From Comamonas sp. NLF-1-9 (GTDB lineage: Bacteria; Pseudomonadota; Gammaproteobacteria; Burkholderiales; Burkholderiaceae_C): a stretch of 64,000 bases of DNA. Shown piece after piece: positions 25,569 through 34,275 of this stretch. The stretch is taken from NCBI RefSeq assembly GCF_019195435.1, contig NZ_CP078069.1, positions 1,116,001 to 1,180,000 of the forward strand. The letters run 5' to 3'. The position numbers and the translations under genes are program-made. A model generated the notes under the pieces. It was given only the letters and a program-made list of their open reading frames with translations. It had not been told where the DNA came from and made no database searches. Every line of letters starts with the position of its first letter. Within the stretch, counting starts at the first letter, position 1.

Positions 25569-28085
25569 ATGAGCTCTCCCCTAGCCCCCACTGCCTGCTT
25601 CTGGTTCGGGCGCTGGCTGCAGACCGACGAGCTGCCAGCCGCGCTGCAGGGTCTGCCCGCGCACATCGACGCCACCCTGCCCCGTCCCTTCCCGCTGCAG
25701 GCCTTGGTAGCGGCCTGCCACAGCGTCTCGCGCCAGATCAGCGCGCAGAGCGGCTGCTACGGGGCGCTCTTGCAAGAGGCGCTGCGCACCAGCACCGAAG
25801 CCGATGCGCTGGCCATGCTGCAGGCCATGGCCGCCATCCTGGAGCAGGACGCGCTGCACGAAAAACTGCGCAGCGAACTGGGCAGCCACTACCCCGGCAC
25901 GCTGCAGCGGCGCTACCCCGGCCGCCAGTTCGAAGCCTGGGCCGCCTGCGGCTGCGTGGTGCACATCGCGCCATCCAACGTCTTCACCGTGGCCGCGCTT
26001 GGCCTGGTGGAAGGGCTGCTCACGGGCAACGTCAACGTGGTCAAGACCAGCGCGCGCGACGGCCACGTGGCCCAGTTGTTTGCCCAGGCGCTGGTGCAGG
26101 CCGACGTGTCCGGGCACCTGGCCGACTACATCGCGGTGCTCGCCCTGCCCTCCAGCGAACAGCAGGCGCTGCACCAGCTCATGGCCTGCGCCGACGCGGT
26201 CTCTGCCTGGGGCGGCGAAAAGGCCATCAGCGCGGTGCGCTCCATGGTGCCTGGCCACGCGCGCCTGATCGCCTGGGGGCACAAGGTGTCGTTTGCCTAT
26301 CTGGCCGCCGACTGCCTGGACGACGAGGCGGCGCTGCAAGGCTTTGCGCGCGACATCTGCCGCCTGGACCAGCAGGCCTGCTCCAGCCCGCAGACGCTGA
26401 TGGCCGAAACCGACGAAGCCGGGCTGCACGCGCTGGCAGAGCGCCTGGCGGCACTGCTGGCACGCATATCCCCCACCATCGCCGCACAGCAGCCGGACAG
26501 CGCCGAGCAGGCCGAAATCACCAGCGTGGTGAGCGTCGCGCGCAGCGAGCAGGCGCTGGGCCTGACCCGGGTGATCGAAGACCCGGCGGGCGGCTGGCGC
26601 ATCCTGCTCGATACCCGCCCTGGCCTGCGCCCCTCGCCGCTGTACCGCAGCATCTGGCTCAAGCCGGTGCAGCGCAGCCAGCTCGCCGCGCAGCTGCGCC
26701 CCATGCGCCCCTGGCTGCAGACCTGCGGCCTGGCGGCGGGGCTGGCCAGCATCGCGCCGCTCACGCGCCTGCTGCTCTCGGCCGGGGTCACGCGCATCAC
26801 CCGTCCCGGCGAGATGGTCGACAGCTACCTGGGCGCGCCGCACGACGGCATGTATGCGCTGCAGCAACTGGCGCGGCGCGTCTCGGTCGACGGGCCCGAG
26901 CTGCTGCGCGAGCACGGCCAGATCGACGCGCTGGAAGCGCCCGAACGCATGCCGGCGCCGGACGTGCCCATCCTGAGCAAGGCGGGCTTTCAGGCGCTGC
27001 AAGGGACGGACCCCAGAACCGGCGTGATCGTGCGCAGCGGCGGCACCAGCGGCAAGATCGCCTACGCGGGCTACCGCTGGAGCGACTTCGACGTGCAGAT
27101 GGCCACCTCGGGCGACGGCCTGGTTGCCGCAGGGCTCGACCCCGAGCGCGACTGCGTGATGAACCTGCTGCCCGCGGGCAACCTCTACGGCGGCTTTCTC
27201 AGCTTCTGGGGCATTCTGGAGCGGCTGAAGGTGCGCCAGCTGCCCATGGCCATGTCGCCGGACTACGACTTCATCGCCGAGCAGATCATCGCCCACGGCG
27301 CCAACACCTTGATCGGCGTGCCGCCGCACCTGCTGGCCTTGTTCAAGGACCAGGGCCAGCGCCTGCGCGACTGGGGCGGGGTGCAAAAAATCTTCTACGG
27401 CGGCGAGGCACTCTCCAGCGCCCAGCAAGGCTTCTTGACCCAAGACTGCGGCGTGGCCCTGGTGCGCTCGGCCGCCTATGGCTCCAATGATGCCGGCCCC
27501 ATGGGCTACCAGTGTGCGCACAGCAGCGGCGGCGTACACCACTTGTACACGCGGCTGCAGACGCTGGAGATCGTCGAGCTGGACAGCGACACCCCGGTGC
27601 AGGGTGACGCCGTCGGGCGCCTGATCTTCACCCCGCTGGTGCGCGGCCTGCCGCGCATCGAGCGCTATGAAATCGGCGACCTCGGCCGCTGGCTGAGCGG
27701 CCCCTGCGCCTGCGGGCGCAAAGAGCCGCGCTTCGAACTGCTGGGGCGCCTGGGCGACGTGTTCAAGGCCGGGCCGCTGATGCGCTACGACAGCTTCGTG
27801 CAACTGCTGGGCGAGCGCTTTGCCTACCCCGGCCCGGTGCAGCTGCATCTGCGTGCGCGCCAGACGCACACCGAACTGGAAATCCGCCTGGACAACCAAT
27901 GGAACAGCGCCAACACCCAGGCAGCGATAACCCATCTGCTGGCCAGCTACCCGCCGCTGCAGGACTGCCAGAGCCTGGGCATCGCGCTGGAGCTGAGCAT
28001 CAGCGTGCACGAAGACGCCGGCTTCACGCGCAACCCGGTGAGCGGCAAGATCATCCACATCTGCGACCACCGCGTCGGCGCCTGA
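25569..28085 (+). CDS. LuxC acyl-CoA/acyl reductase fused to a PaaK-like adenylating domain
   Basis: This is an 838-residue two-domain protein. Residues 1 to about 440 are a LuxC-type acyl reductase (aldehyde-dehydrogenase fold): GCVVHIAPSNVFTVAAL, LTGNVNVVKTS, and the catalytic Cys271 in DQQACSSPQTL. Residues about 450-838 are a phenylacetate-CoA-ligase/LuxE-like adenylating domain: VRSGGTSGKIAYAG, GVPPHLLALF, SAAYGSNDAGPMG and CACGRKEPRFELLG. The two functions, usually separate LuxC and LuxE subunits, are joined, suggesting direct channelling of an activated acyl group to an aldehyde. The real substrate is unknown. Confidence 0.85.
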   Translation: MSSPLAPTACFWFGRWLQTDELPAALQGLPAHIDATLPRPFPLQALVAACHSVSRQISAQSGCYGALLQEALRTSTEADALAMLQAMAAILEQDALHEKLRSELGSHYPGTLQRRYPGRQFEAWAACGCVVHIAPSNVFTVAALGLVEGLLTGNVNVVKTSARDGHVAQLFAQALVQADVSGHLADYIAVLALPSSEQQALHQLMACADAVSAWGGEKAISAVRSMVPGHARLIAWGHKVSFAYLAADCLDDEAALQGFARDICRLDQQACSSPQTLMAETDEAGLHALAERLAALLARISPTIAAQQPDSAEQAEITSVVSVARSEQALGLTRVIEDPAGGWRILLDTRPGLRPSPLYRSIWLKPVQRSQLAAQLRPMRPWLQTCGLAAGLASIAPLTRLLLSAGVTRITRPGEMVDSYLGAPHDGMYALQQLARRVSVDGPELLREHGQIDALEAPERMPAPDVPILSKAGFQALQGTDPRTGVIVRSGGTSGKIAYAGYRWSDFDVQMATSGDGLVAAGLDPERDCVMNLLPAGNLYGGFLSFWGILERLKVRQLPMAMSPDYDFIAEQIIAHGANTLIGVPPHLLALFKDQGQRLRDWGGVQKIFYGGEALSSAQQGFLTQDCGVALVRSAAYGSNDAGPMGYQCAHSSGGVHHLYTRLQTLEIVELDSDTPVQGDAVGRLIFTPLVRGLPRIERYEIGDLGRWLSGPCACGRKEPRFELLGRLGDVFKAGPLMRYDSFVQLLGERFAYPGPVQLHLRARQTHTELEIRLDNQWNSANTQAAITHLLASYPPLQDCQSLGIALELSISVHEDAGFTRNPVSGKIIHICDHRVGA

Positions 28086-28096
28086 GCGCGCCGCCC

Positions 28097-29401
28097 ATGC
28101 AAAGAAAGCCGCCCATGCCTCCCACGCCAGCCCCCGCATCCGCCCTGCTGCCCGAGCTGCTCGCCTTCGTGCGCACGCACTCGCCCTTCTACCGCGACTA
28201 CTGGGCCCAGGTCCCCGCCGCCAGTACGCGGCTGGCCGACTACCCGCTGCTGGACAGCAAGCGCTTTTGGGCCGCCAACACGGTGCAAGACAACCGGGTG
28301 TTCACCGGGCCGCTCGATGGCGGCATCACCTTCAAGAGCGGCGGCACCACCGGCCAGCCCAAATACTCGGTCTTCACCAACTCCGAGTGGCAGGCCTTCA
28401 CCCGGCGCAGCGGCGAGCGCCTGCGCCTGCTGCTGCGCCCGGGCGACCGCGTGGGCAACCTGTTCTACGCGGGCAAGCTCTACGCCTCCTTTCTGTTCTC
28501 GCAGCGCCTGATCGAGGCGGCCGACATGGGCATGGGCTTTCCCATCGCCGGCGACGACTTGCACGAGGCGCTGGCGATCTGGCGCCAGTTCGACCTGAAC
28601 GTGCTCGCCGGCGTGCCCACCACCCTCATGAAGCTGCTGGAGCTGCTCACGCCCGAAGACAGGGGGCGTCTGTCGCTGCGCCTCATCCTGTTTGCCGGCG
28701 AGCCCATGTTCGCCGACCAGATCGCGCGCGTGCAGGCCGTGTTTCCGGGCTGCGTGGTGCGCTCCATCAGCGTGGCCGGAGTGGACTACGGCGAGCTGGG
28801 CTGGACCGACCCCGAGGCCGAGCCCGGCGTGCACCACAGCTATGACGACAGCACGGTGCTCGAGATCATCGACGAGGGCAGCGACGCCTCCATCGAGGAA
28901 GCGGGCGTGCCCGGGCGCCTGGTCGTCACCAATCTGCTGCGCCGGCTCATGCCCATCGTGCGCTACCCCGTGGGCGACCGCGGCGAATGGGTTGACCCGC
29001 CGGGCACGCCCGAGCGGCGCTTTCGTCTGCTCGGGCGCACCGAAGAAGGCGCGCGCGTCGGCCCCATGACGCTGTACGTGGACGACATCCGCCAGGCGCT
29101 CACCGCGCTGCAGGCGCAGGGCGTGCTGGCGGGCTTCAAGGACTTTCAGCTGCTGATCTCGCACCACGGCGAGCGCGACGAATGCTGCCTGCGTCTGGCG
29201 CTGGCCGAACCCGCAGGCCTGGACGACGCCTGCGCGGCGCAGATCGCCCAGGCCCTCTATGCCGCCCGCCCCATGTTCCGCGACCTGTTGGACGCCGGCG
29301 TGGTGCACCCGCTGCGCGTGCATGCGGTCACGCTCGATGGCCTGCAGACCAACGCGCGCAGCGGCAAGCTGCTGCGCGTGCTGGACCAGCGCCATGGCTG
29401 A
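28097..29401 (+). CDS. PaaK-like AMP-dependent acyl/aryl ligase
   Basis: This is an adenylate-forming enzyme of the phenylacetate-CoA ligase/LuxE superfamily (434 residues). The phosphate loop is FKSGGTTGQPKYSVF. GVPTTLMKLLELL, SISVAGVDYGELGW and RYPVGDRGEWVDP follow, and the C-terminal mini-domain has RFRLLGRTEEGARVG. It is the third adenylating module in a row in this cluster. The start could be 28097 or 28115, as both are in frame with weak ribosome sites. It overlaps the next gene by 8 bases. Substrate unknown. Confidence 0.82.
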   Translation: MQRKPPMPPTPAPASALLPELLAFVRTHSPFYRDYWAQVPAASTRLADYPLLDSKRFWAANTVQDNRVFTGPLDGGITFKSGGTTGQPKYSVFTNSEWQAFTRRSGERLRLLLRPGDRVGNLFYAGKLYASFLFSQRLIEAADMGMGFPIAGDDLHEALAIWRQFDLNVLAGVPTTLMKLLELLTPEDRGRLSLRLILFAGEPMFADQIARVQAVFPGCVVRSISVAGVDYGELGWTDPEAEPGVHHSYDDSTVLEIIDEGSDASIEEAGVPGRLVVTNLLRRLMPIVRYPVGDRGEWVDPPGTPERRFRLLGRTEEGARVGPMTLYVDDIRQALTALQAQGVLAGFKDFQLLISHHGERDECCLRLALAEPAGLDDACAAQIAQALYAARPMFRDLLDAGVVHPLRVHAVTLDGLQTNARSGKLLRVLDQRHG

Positions 29402-30944
29402 GTCGCGCCCCGCTGGCTCTGCGACCGCCGCCGTGCCGCTCTGCCCCTGGCTGCAACTGCAGTTGCCCGCAAGCCTTGCCGCCCTGGCGCCGCTGCAGGC
29501 GGTGATGCAGCAACAGGCGCAGCTCCTCGGCTTTGATCACGCCGGCGTACAGCGCATCTGCGCCGCCTGCGACGAGGCCCTGGCCACGGTGTTGCGCCTG
29601 GGGCACGACGCCGCAGAAGACGCCAGCAACGAGCTGCAGGCCAGCATCCGCCTGCAGGGCTCGGCCTTGGAGCTGCGCCTGTCCGACAACGGCCTGCCCT
29701 ACGACCTGAGCCTGTTGCCGCGCTACGACCCCGAGGCCCCCGAGACCGCCGACGAAGACGGGGCGGGCCTCGCCGCGTTTTTGATGCAGCGGCTGGCCGA
29801 CCACTGCGAGGTGCTCAACCAGGGCCAGCAAGGCCACCACGTGCTGCTGCAATGGATGCTGCCGCAGGCCTCGGCCGGCGTGGCCCCGCCGCCCGCCATC
29901 CCCGCAGCGCAATCCGACGCCGACGCCCGTCGCAGCGGGGAGCCCGCCACCATCCGGCCCATGCAGCCCGAGGACGCGATCCATCTGGCGCGGCTGATGT
30001 TTCGCACCTACGGCTACTCCTACACCAACCCCGACATGTATACCGCCGAGGGCATACGCGGACTGATGCGCGACGGGCGTCTGACCTCCTGGGTCGCGGT
30101 GCATGGCGAGCAAGGCGTGCCCGTGGGCCACATCGCGCTGCTCAAACCGCAGGCGCAGGACCCGGCAGTGGAAATCGGCACGGCCGTCGTCGCCCCGAGC
30201 GAGCGCGGCAGCGCGCTGTTCACCCGGCTCGTAGCCGCAAGCCAGGAGGCGCTGCCCAGCCGCCCCGAGCGTGTGGCCTTCCTGCACGCAGTGGCGGCCC
30301 ACCCCTATACGCAGAAAACCTTCAACCATCTGGGCTACCACCCCACGGCGCTGCTGCTCGGGCTGATTCCGGGCAGCGCCAGCTTTCGCGGCCTGGCGGG
30401 GCGCCGACAGGGCGAGCGCGTGAGCGCGTTTCACAGTTGCAAGCTGCTGCATCCGGTCGACCCGTTGCCGGTGTGGCTGCCGCCCGCGCTGCTGGAGCTG
30501 GTGCAGCCGGGCGCGCAGGCGATTGGCCTAGCCTTGCTGGTGCAGCACGCACCCGCGCCGACGCTGCAAGGCGACACGCGCCTGGCCAGCCAGATCGTGC
30601 CGGACATGGGCGCGGCCTTTCTCACACTGCAGCACGCCGGCCAGGACTTGCACGCCGCGCTGGCGCGCCTGCTGCGCCAGCTGTGCCGCGCGCGCCTGGA
30701 CGTGGTCTACCTGCACCTGGACGCGGGTGAAGCCCATGCGCCAGCCACCTGCGCGGCCGCGCAGGCGCTGGGCTTCATTCCGGCGGGCCTCACCCCCTTC
30801 ATGCCCTGGCCGGCCACGCTGTGCCTGCAGTACCTGAACAACCTGGAGCTCGACGAAGCCCAGGTGCACGCCGTCGGCCCCGCGGCCGAGGCGCTGCGCG
30901 GCGCGCTGTTCAAGGCCTGGCGCGCACAGGAATGGCTGGATTGA
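29394..30944 (+). CDS. RsbW-like ATPase domain fused to a GNAT acetyltransferase domain
   Basis: The protein has 516 residues. The first about 160 resemble a GHKL anti-sigma ATPase: ACDEALATVLRLGH, LELRLSDNGLPYD, and a lid region GAGLAAFLMQRLADHCEV. From about residue 180 a GNAT domain begins (ATIRPMQPEDAIHLARLMFRT) and runs through a long C-terminal region with a second acyltransferase-like half. The start is the ATG that overlaps the preceding gene by 8 bases. The ATPase half may receive the same STAS signal as the stand-alone kinase across the promoter region, linking the acyl enzymes to the switch. This is inference. Confidence 0.75.
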   Translation: MAESRPAGSATAAVPLCPWLQLQLPASLAALAPLQAVMQQQAQLLGFDHAGVQRICAACDEALATVLRLGHDAAEDASNELQASIRLQGSALELRLSDNGLPYDLSLLPRYDPEAPETADEDGAGLAAFLMQRLADHCEVLNQGQQGHHVLLQWMLPQASAGVAPPPAIPAAQSDADARRSGEPATIRPMQPEDAIHLARLMFRTYGYSYTNPDMYTAEGIRGLMRDGRLTSWVAVHGEQGVPVGHIALLKPQAQDPAVEIGTAVVAPSERGSALFTRLVAASQEALPSRPERVAFLHAVAAHPYTQKTFNHLGYHPTALLLGLIPGSASFRGLAGRRQGERVSAFHSCKLLHPVDPLPVWLPPALLELVQPGAQAIGLALLVQHAPAPTLQGDTRLASQIVPDMGAAFLTLQHAGQDLHAALARLLRQLCRARLDVVYLHLDAGEAHAPATCAAAQALGFIPAGLTPFMPWPATLCLQYLNNLELDEAQVHAVGPAAEALRGALFKAWRAQEWLD

Positions 30945-30965
30945 AGCGCGCGGTGCGCAGTCCGC

Positions 30966-31904
30966 TCACGCCGCCGGCGTGACCGGCAGGCCGGCGCAAG
31001 ACTCGGGCGCGTGCGGGGGAAACACCTCGCCCAGAAAATCGAGAAAGCTGCGCACTGCGGGCGACATGCCACGGCGCGAGGCAAACACCGCATGCACGAT
31101 GGACTTGGGCTGGCTCCATTCGGGCAGCAGCCGCACGAGGCTGCCCTCGGCCAGCTCGCGAGCCACCATGTAATCGGGCAGCCAGCCCATGCCGGTGCCG
31201 GCCATCGCGGCGAACTTGAGCGACAGCAAGTCGTCGATCACGCAGCGCGGCAACAGCTCCAGCGTCTGCATCCGGCCCTGCGCGCCGATCAGGCGCACAC
31301 TCGCGCGCCCTTCGCTCTCCGAAGGCATGAGCACGTCCATGTCCGCAAGCTCGTCCAGGCTGCGCGGCGTGCCCTGGCGGCGCAGTTGCGCGGGGCTGGC
31401 CACCAGCACCTGGCAGACTTCGTCCAGGCGCTTGACCACCATGGAGCCGCTGTCTTCCAGCGAGCTGCGCACGCGCAGCGCCACGTCCACACCCTCTTCC
31501 ACCACGTTGACCACGCGGTTGCTGATCTGCAAGTCCAGCCGCACCGCAGGGTAGCGGTCCAGATAGAACGGCAGCTGGCGCGCCAGCACCGTCTGCGCCA
31601 GCGTCACCGGGCAGGTCACGCGCACCGTGCCGCGCGGCTCGGCCTGCACCTGGGCCACGGCGTCGGCCGCGGCCTGGGCGGATTCACGCACCGCCACGCA
31701 GTGCGCCAGAAAGGCCTGCCCCGCGTCGGTGAGCGAAAGCGTGCGCGTGGTGCGCTGCAGCAGGCGCACGCTGAGCTGCGCCTCCAGCTCGGAGATGCGC
31801 CGCGACAGGCGCGACTTGGGTATGCCCATTGCCCGTCCTGCAGCGGCAAAGCTGCCCCGCTCCACCACCTCGGCAAAGTAGAGCATGTCGTTCAAATCGT
31901 GCAT
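30966..31904 (-). CDS. LysR-family transcriptional regulator
   Basis: This is a standard LysR protein of 312 residues: an N-terminal winged helix (MLYFAEVVERGSFAAAGRAM, SRLSRRISELEAQL) and a substrate-binding domain (residues about 90-300). It is divergent from wrbA across a 153-bp gap that contains nested inverted repeats, so regulation of wrbA and of itself is likely. The inducer is unknown, possibly quinones or electrophiles given the partner. Confidence 0.92.
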   Translation of the reverse strand: MHDLNDMLYFAEVVERGSFAAAGRAMGIPKSRLSRRISELEAQLSVRLLQRTTRTLSLTDAGQAFLAHCVAVRESAQAAADAVAQVQAEPRGTVRVTCPVTLAQTVLARQLPFYLDRYPAVRLDLQISNRVVNVVEEGVDVALRVRSSLEDSGSMVVKRLDEVCQVLVASPAQLRRQGTPRSLDELADMDVLMPSESEGRASVRLIGAQGRMQTLELLPRCVIDDLLSLKFAAMAGTGMGWLPDYMVARELAEGSLVRLLPEWSQPKSIVHAVFASRRGMSPAVRSFLDFLGEVFPPHAPESCAGLPVTPAA

Positions 31905-31922
31905 AGTTCTATTTTCAGGACA

Positions 31923-31969
31923 ATCAAACGCTGAAACACCTATCAATCCCGGATAGGCGCGTGTTTGAT
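31923..31969. promoter_or_regulatory. Nested inverted repeats in the lysR-wrbA intergenic region
   Basis: The outer arms ATCAAAC (31923-31929) and GTTTGAT (31963-31969) and inner arms CCTATC (31939-31944) and GATAGG (31952-31957) share almost the same centre (about 31947). This is the place expected for a LysR tetramer site controlling wrbA. A -10-like GATAAT overlaps the right arm. Confidence 0.6.
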
Positions 31970-32057
31970 AATACTGCTGGAGCAAGTTTCGGGGTTTACC
32001 CGGCGCATTGCCTGTCTTTACCGCACCCCAACACACCACCTCGCAAGGAGAAGAAAC

Positions 32058-32651
32058 ATGAGCAAGGTCCATCTCGCAGTCGTCTACTACAGCAGCTACG
32101 GCACCAACCACCGTCTGGCGGAGATCGCGGTCAAGGCGGCCGAGGAAGCCGGCGCCGAGGTGCGCCTGCGCAAGGCCGCCGAGACCGCGCCGCAAGCGGT
32201 CATCGACAAGGTGCAGGCCTGGAAGGAGTTCCAGCAGAAAACGGCCGACGTCGCCGAAGCCAAGCCCGAAGACCTGCAATGGGCCAATGCCTTTTTGTTC
32301 AGCGCGCCCACGCGCTTTGGCACCGTGGCAAGCCAGATGCGCGCCTTCATCGACACCCTGGGCCCGATCTGGCAAAAGGGCGACCTCGCCGGCAAGGCGG
32401 TGAGCGTGATGACCAGCGCACAGAACCTGCACGGCGGGCAGGAATCGACGCTGCTGGGCATGTACACCACGTTTGCGCACTGGGGCTCGGTCATCGTGCC
32501 GCCGGGCTTTACCGACCCGGCCATGTTCAAGGGCCTGGGCAACCCCTATGGCGCCAGCAGCACGATGGGCGAAATCAAGGACGAGGTGCAGGACATCGTG
32601 CGCTACCAGGTGCGCCGCCTGCTGCAGGTAGCGGGCAAGCTGATCGCCTGA
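32058..32651 (+). CDS. wrbA: NAD(P)H:quinone oxidoreductase WrbA
   Basis: This flavodoxin-like FMN enzyme performs two-electron quinone reduction in the cytoplasm. VVYYSSYGTNHRLAE is the FMN phosphate loop, and APTRFGTVASQMRAFID and GGQESTLLGMYTTFAHWG are WrbA signatures. The 197-residue length is usual. The start at 32058 has an AAGGAG site. It is divergent from the lysR gene and followed by a clear terminator. Confidence 0.95.
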   Translation: MSKVHLAVVYYSSYGTNHRLAEIAVKAAEEAGAEVRLRKAAETAPQAVIDKVQAWKEFQQKTADVAEAKPEDLQWANAFLFSAPTRFGTVASQMRAFIDTLGPIWQKGDLAGKAVSVMTSAQNLHGGQESTLLGMYTTFAHWGSVIVPPGFTDPAMFKGLGNPYGASSTMGEIKDEVQDIVRYQVRRLLQVAGKLIA

Positions 32652-32674
32652 GCGTCTTGCGCCGCACACGCCGC

Positions 32675-32698
32675 ACGCCACCCTCGTGTGGCGTTTTT
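32675..32698 (+). terminator. Rho-independent terminator after wrbA
   Basis: A 7-bp stem ACGCCAC/GTGGCGT with a 6-base loop is followed by TTTTT. It sits 24 bases after the wrbA stop and before the convergent MFS gene. Confidence 0.8.
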
Positions 32699-32723
32699 CA
32701 TGCCTGCGGCAGGTCGCGCCGCG

Positions 32724-34136
32724 CTACCACGCGCCCTTGTGTTCGGGCACCTGACGCACCAGCGCCAGCAGCGCGCCCACCACGGCCAGCGCGGTCACCG
32801 CATAGATCCAGGCCTGGGCAATGCCCGGGTCGCGCACGGCCGCGAGCACCGCGGTGCTCACCGAGATGAAGACGATGGTGCCCACCTGCATGAACATGGA
32901 GCGCATCGCCGCCACCGAAGACGAATGCTGCGGCGCCAATTGCAGGCCGGCATTGCGGCTGGCCGGGTTGATCATGCCCATGCCCACGCCGGCGAGCAGC
33001 GCGCCGCCCGCCAGCCAGACATAGGGCGTGGCGCCAAGCTGCGGCGCCATGGCCAGCACCAGCAGACCCGCAGCCGTGATCGCGCCGCCCACGGCAATCG
33101 GCGCGCGGTAGCCGCTGCGACGAAGCGCCAGCACCGCCAGCACCGACATCACCACCGACGCGAGGCCCTGGGCGATCAGGAGCGTGCCCGAAGCCAGCGC
33201 GTCGATGCCATAGCGGTTGGTCGCATACAGCGGCGCCAGCACGATGGCTCCGAGCGGCACCCCGCCCAGCAGCACGTTGACCAGGTTCACCACCCCAAAG
33301 TCGGGCCCATGGAGCAAGCGCGGCTCTATGAAGGGCTCGCGCGTGCGCGCCAGATGGCGCACGAAGGCCCAGCCGGCCAGCACCGACACCGCCAGCGGCG
33401 CCCATACCAGCGGAGCAAGAAAGGACACGCCGCGCTCACCCAGGTAGTTCACGCCCAGCATGCCGCCAAGCACGCAGGCGGCCAGCAGCGCCATGCCGGT
33501 GACGTCCATGCTGCCCGCACTCTGGTGCTGCTTGCGGTCGTGCGGAATCAGGCGCCAGGCAAAAAACAGGATCACCGCGCCTATGGGCACGTTCACCAGA
33601 AACACGCCGCGCCAGTCCCAGTAGTTGACGAACAAACCGCCGAAGATGGGGCCGATCATCGCGCCGATCGGAAAGATGCTGCCAAACAGACTCACCGCCC
33701 GATCGCGCGCGCTGCCGAAGTGGTCCACGATGATGCCAGTAGCCGAAGGCGTGAACCCCGCCCCGCCCGCCGCCTGCAGCACGCGCAGCGCAATCAGCGT
33801 GTAGATGTTGGTCGCCAGTCCGCACAGCAGCGACGCCAGCGTGAACACCACCACCGAGGCAATGAACACCCGCCGGCGCCCGTAGCGCTCGCTGAGCTTG
33901 CCGGTGATCGGCACAGCGACGACGAAACCCAGCGAATACGCCGTCAGCGTCCAGCCCGCCCAGTTGATCGTCGTGCCCAGACCGTGCTGCAGCGCATGCA
34001 AGGCCGTCGCGACGATGGTCGAGTCGACGGACATCATCAGGAGCGCCAGCGCGATCACCAGGAAGATGCGCACGCGCGGCACGTCGCCGGGTGCGCTTGC
34101 GTCGTCACCGTGCGGCGGCTCAGCGTCCGGGGCCAT
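32724..34136 (-). CDS. MFS drug-type exporter, DHA2 (14-helix EmrB/QacA) family
   Basis: This is an inner-membrane proton-coupled exporter of 470 residues with about 14 predicted helices. Motif A appears as GKLSERYGRRRVF, motif C-like glycine repeats as GPIFGGLFVNYWDWRGVFLVNVPIG, and motif D1 at the first helix as MMSVDSTIVATALHAL. No membrane-fusion partner (EmrA) is adjacent. Its substrate cannot be told. It faces wrbA and stands apart from the divergent MBL gene region. Confidence 0.9.
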   Translation of the reverse strand: MAPDAEPPHGDDASAPGDVPRVRIFLVIALALLMMSVDSTIVATALHALQHGLGTTINWAGWTLTAYSLGFVVAVPITGKLSERYGRRRVFIASVVVFTLASLLCGLATNIYTLIALRVLQAAGGAGFTPSATGIIVDHFGSARDRAVSLFGSIFPIGAMIGPIFGGLFVNYWDWRGVFLVNVPIGAVILFFAWRLIPHDRKQHQSAGSMDVTGMALLAACVLGGMLGVNYLGERGVSFLAPLVWAPLAVSVLAGWAFVRHLARTREPFIEPRLLHGPDFGVVNLVNVLLGGVPLGAIVLAPLYATNRYGIDALASGTLLIAQGLASVVMSVLAVLALRRSGYRAPIAVGGAITAAGLLVLAMAPQLGATPYVWLAGGALLAGVGMGMINPASRNAGLQLAPQHSSSVAAMRSMFMQVGTIVFISVSTAVLAAVRDPGIAQAWIYAVTALAVVGALLALVRQVPEHKGAW

Positions 34137-34275
34137 GTGCAGCCTGAGTGCTGCTGCAGCACCAGCCGGTAAGAAGGGTTGCAGGCATGGGCCGATTCTG
34201 CATCACCCAAGCCTCAAGCGCTTGTCTTGCAAGCGTGACAAGCTGCGCTTTTCGGAGCGCGCGGCGCGCCCGCGC

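Noticed and set aside
24284..29401. A bioluminescence (lux) operon
   Set aside because: LuxC- and LuxE-like domains are present, but no luciferase subunits luxA/luxB or the thioesterase luxD exist in the window.
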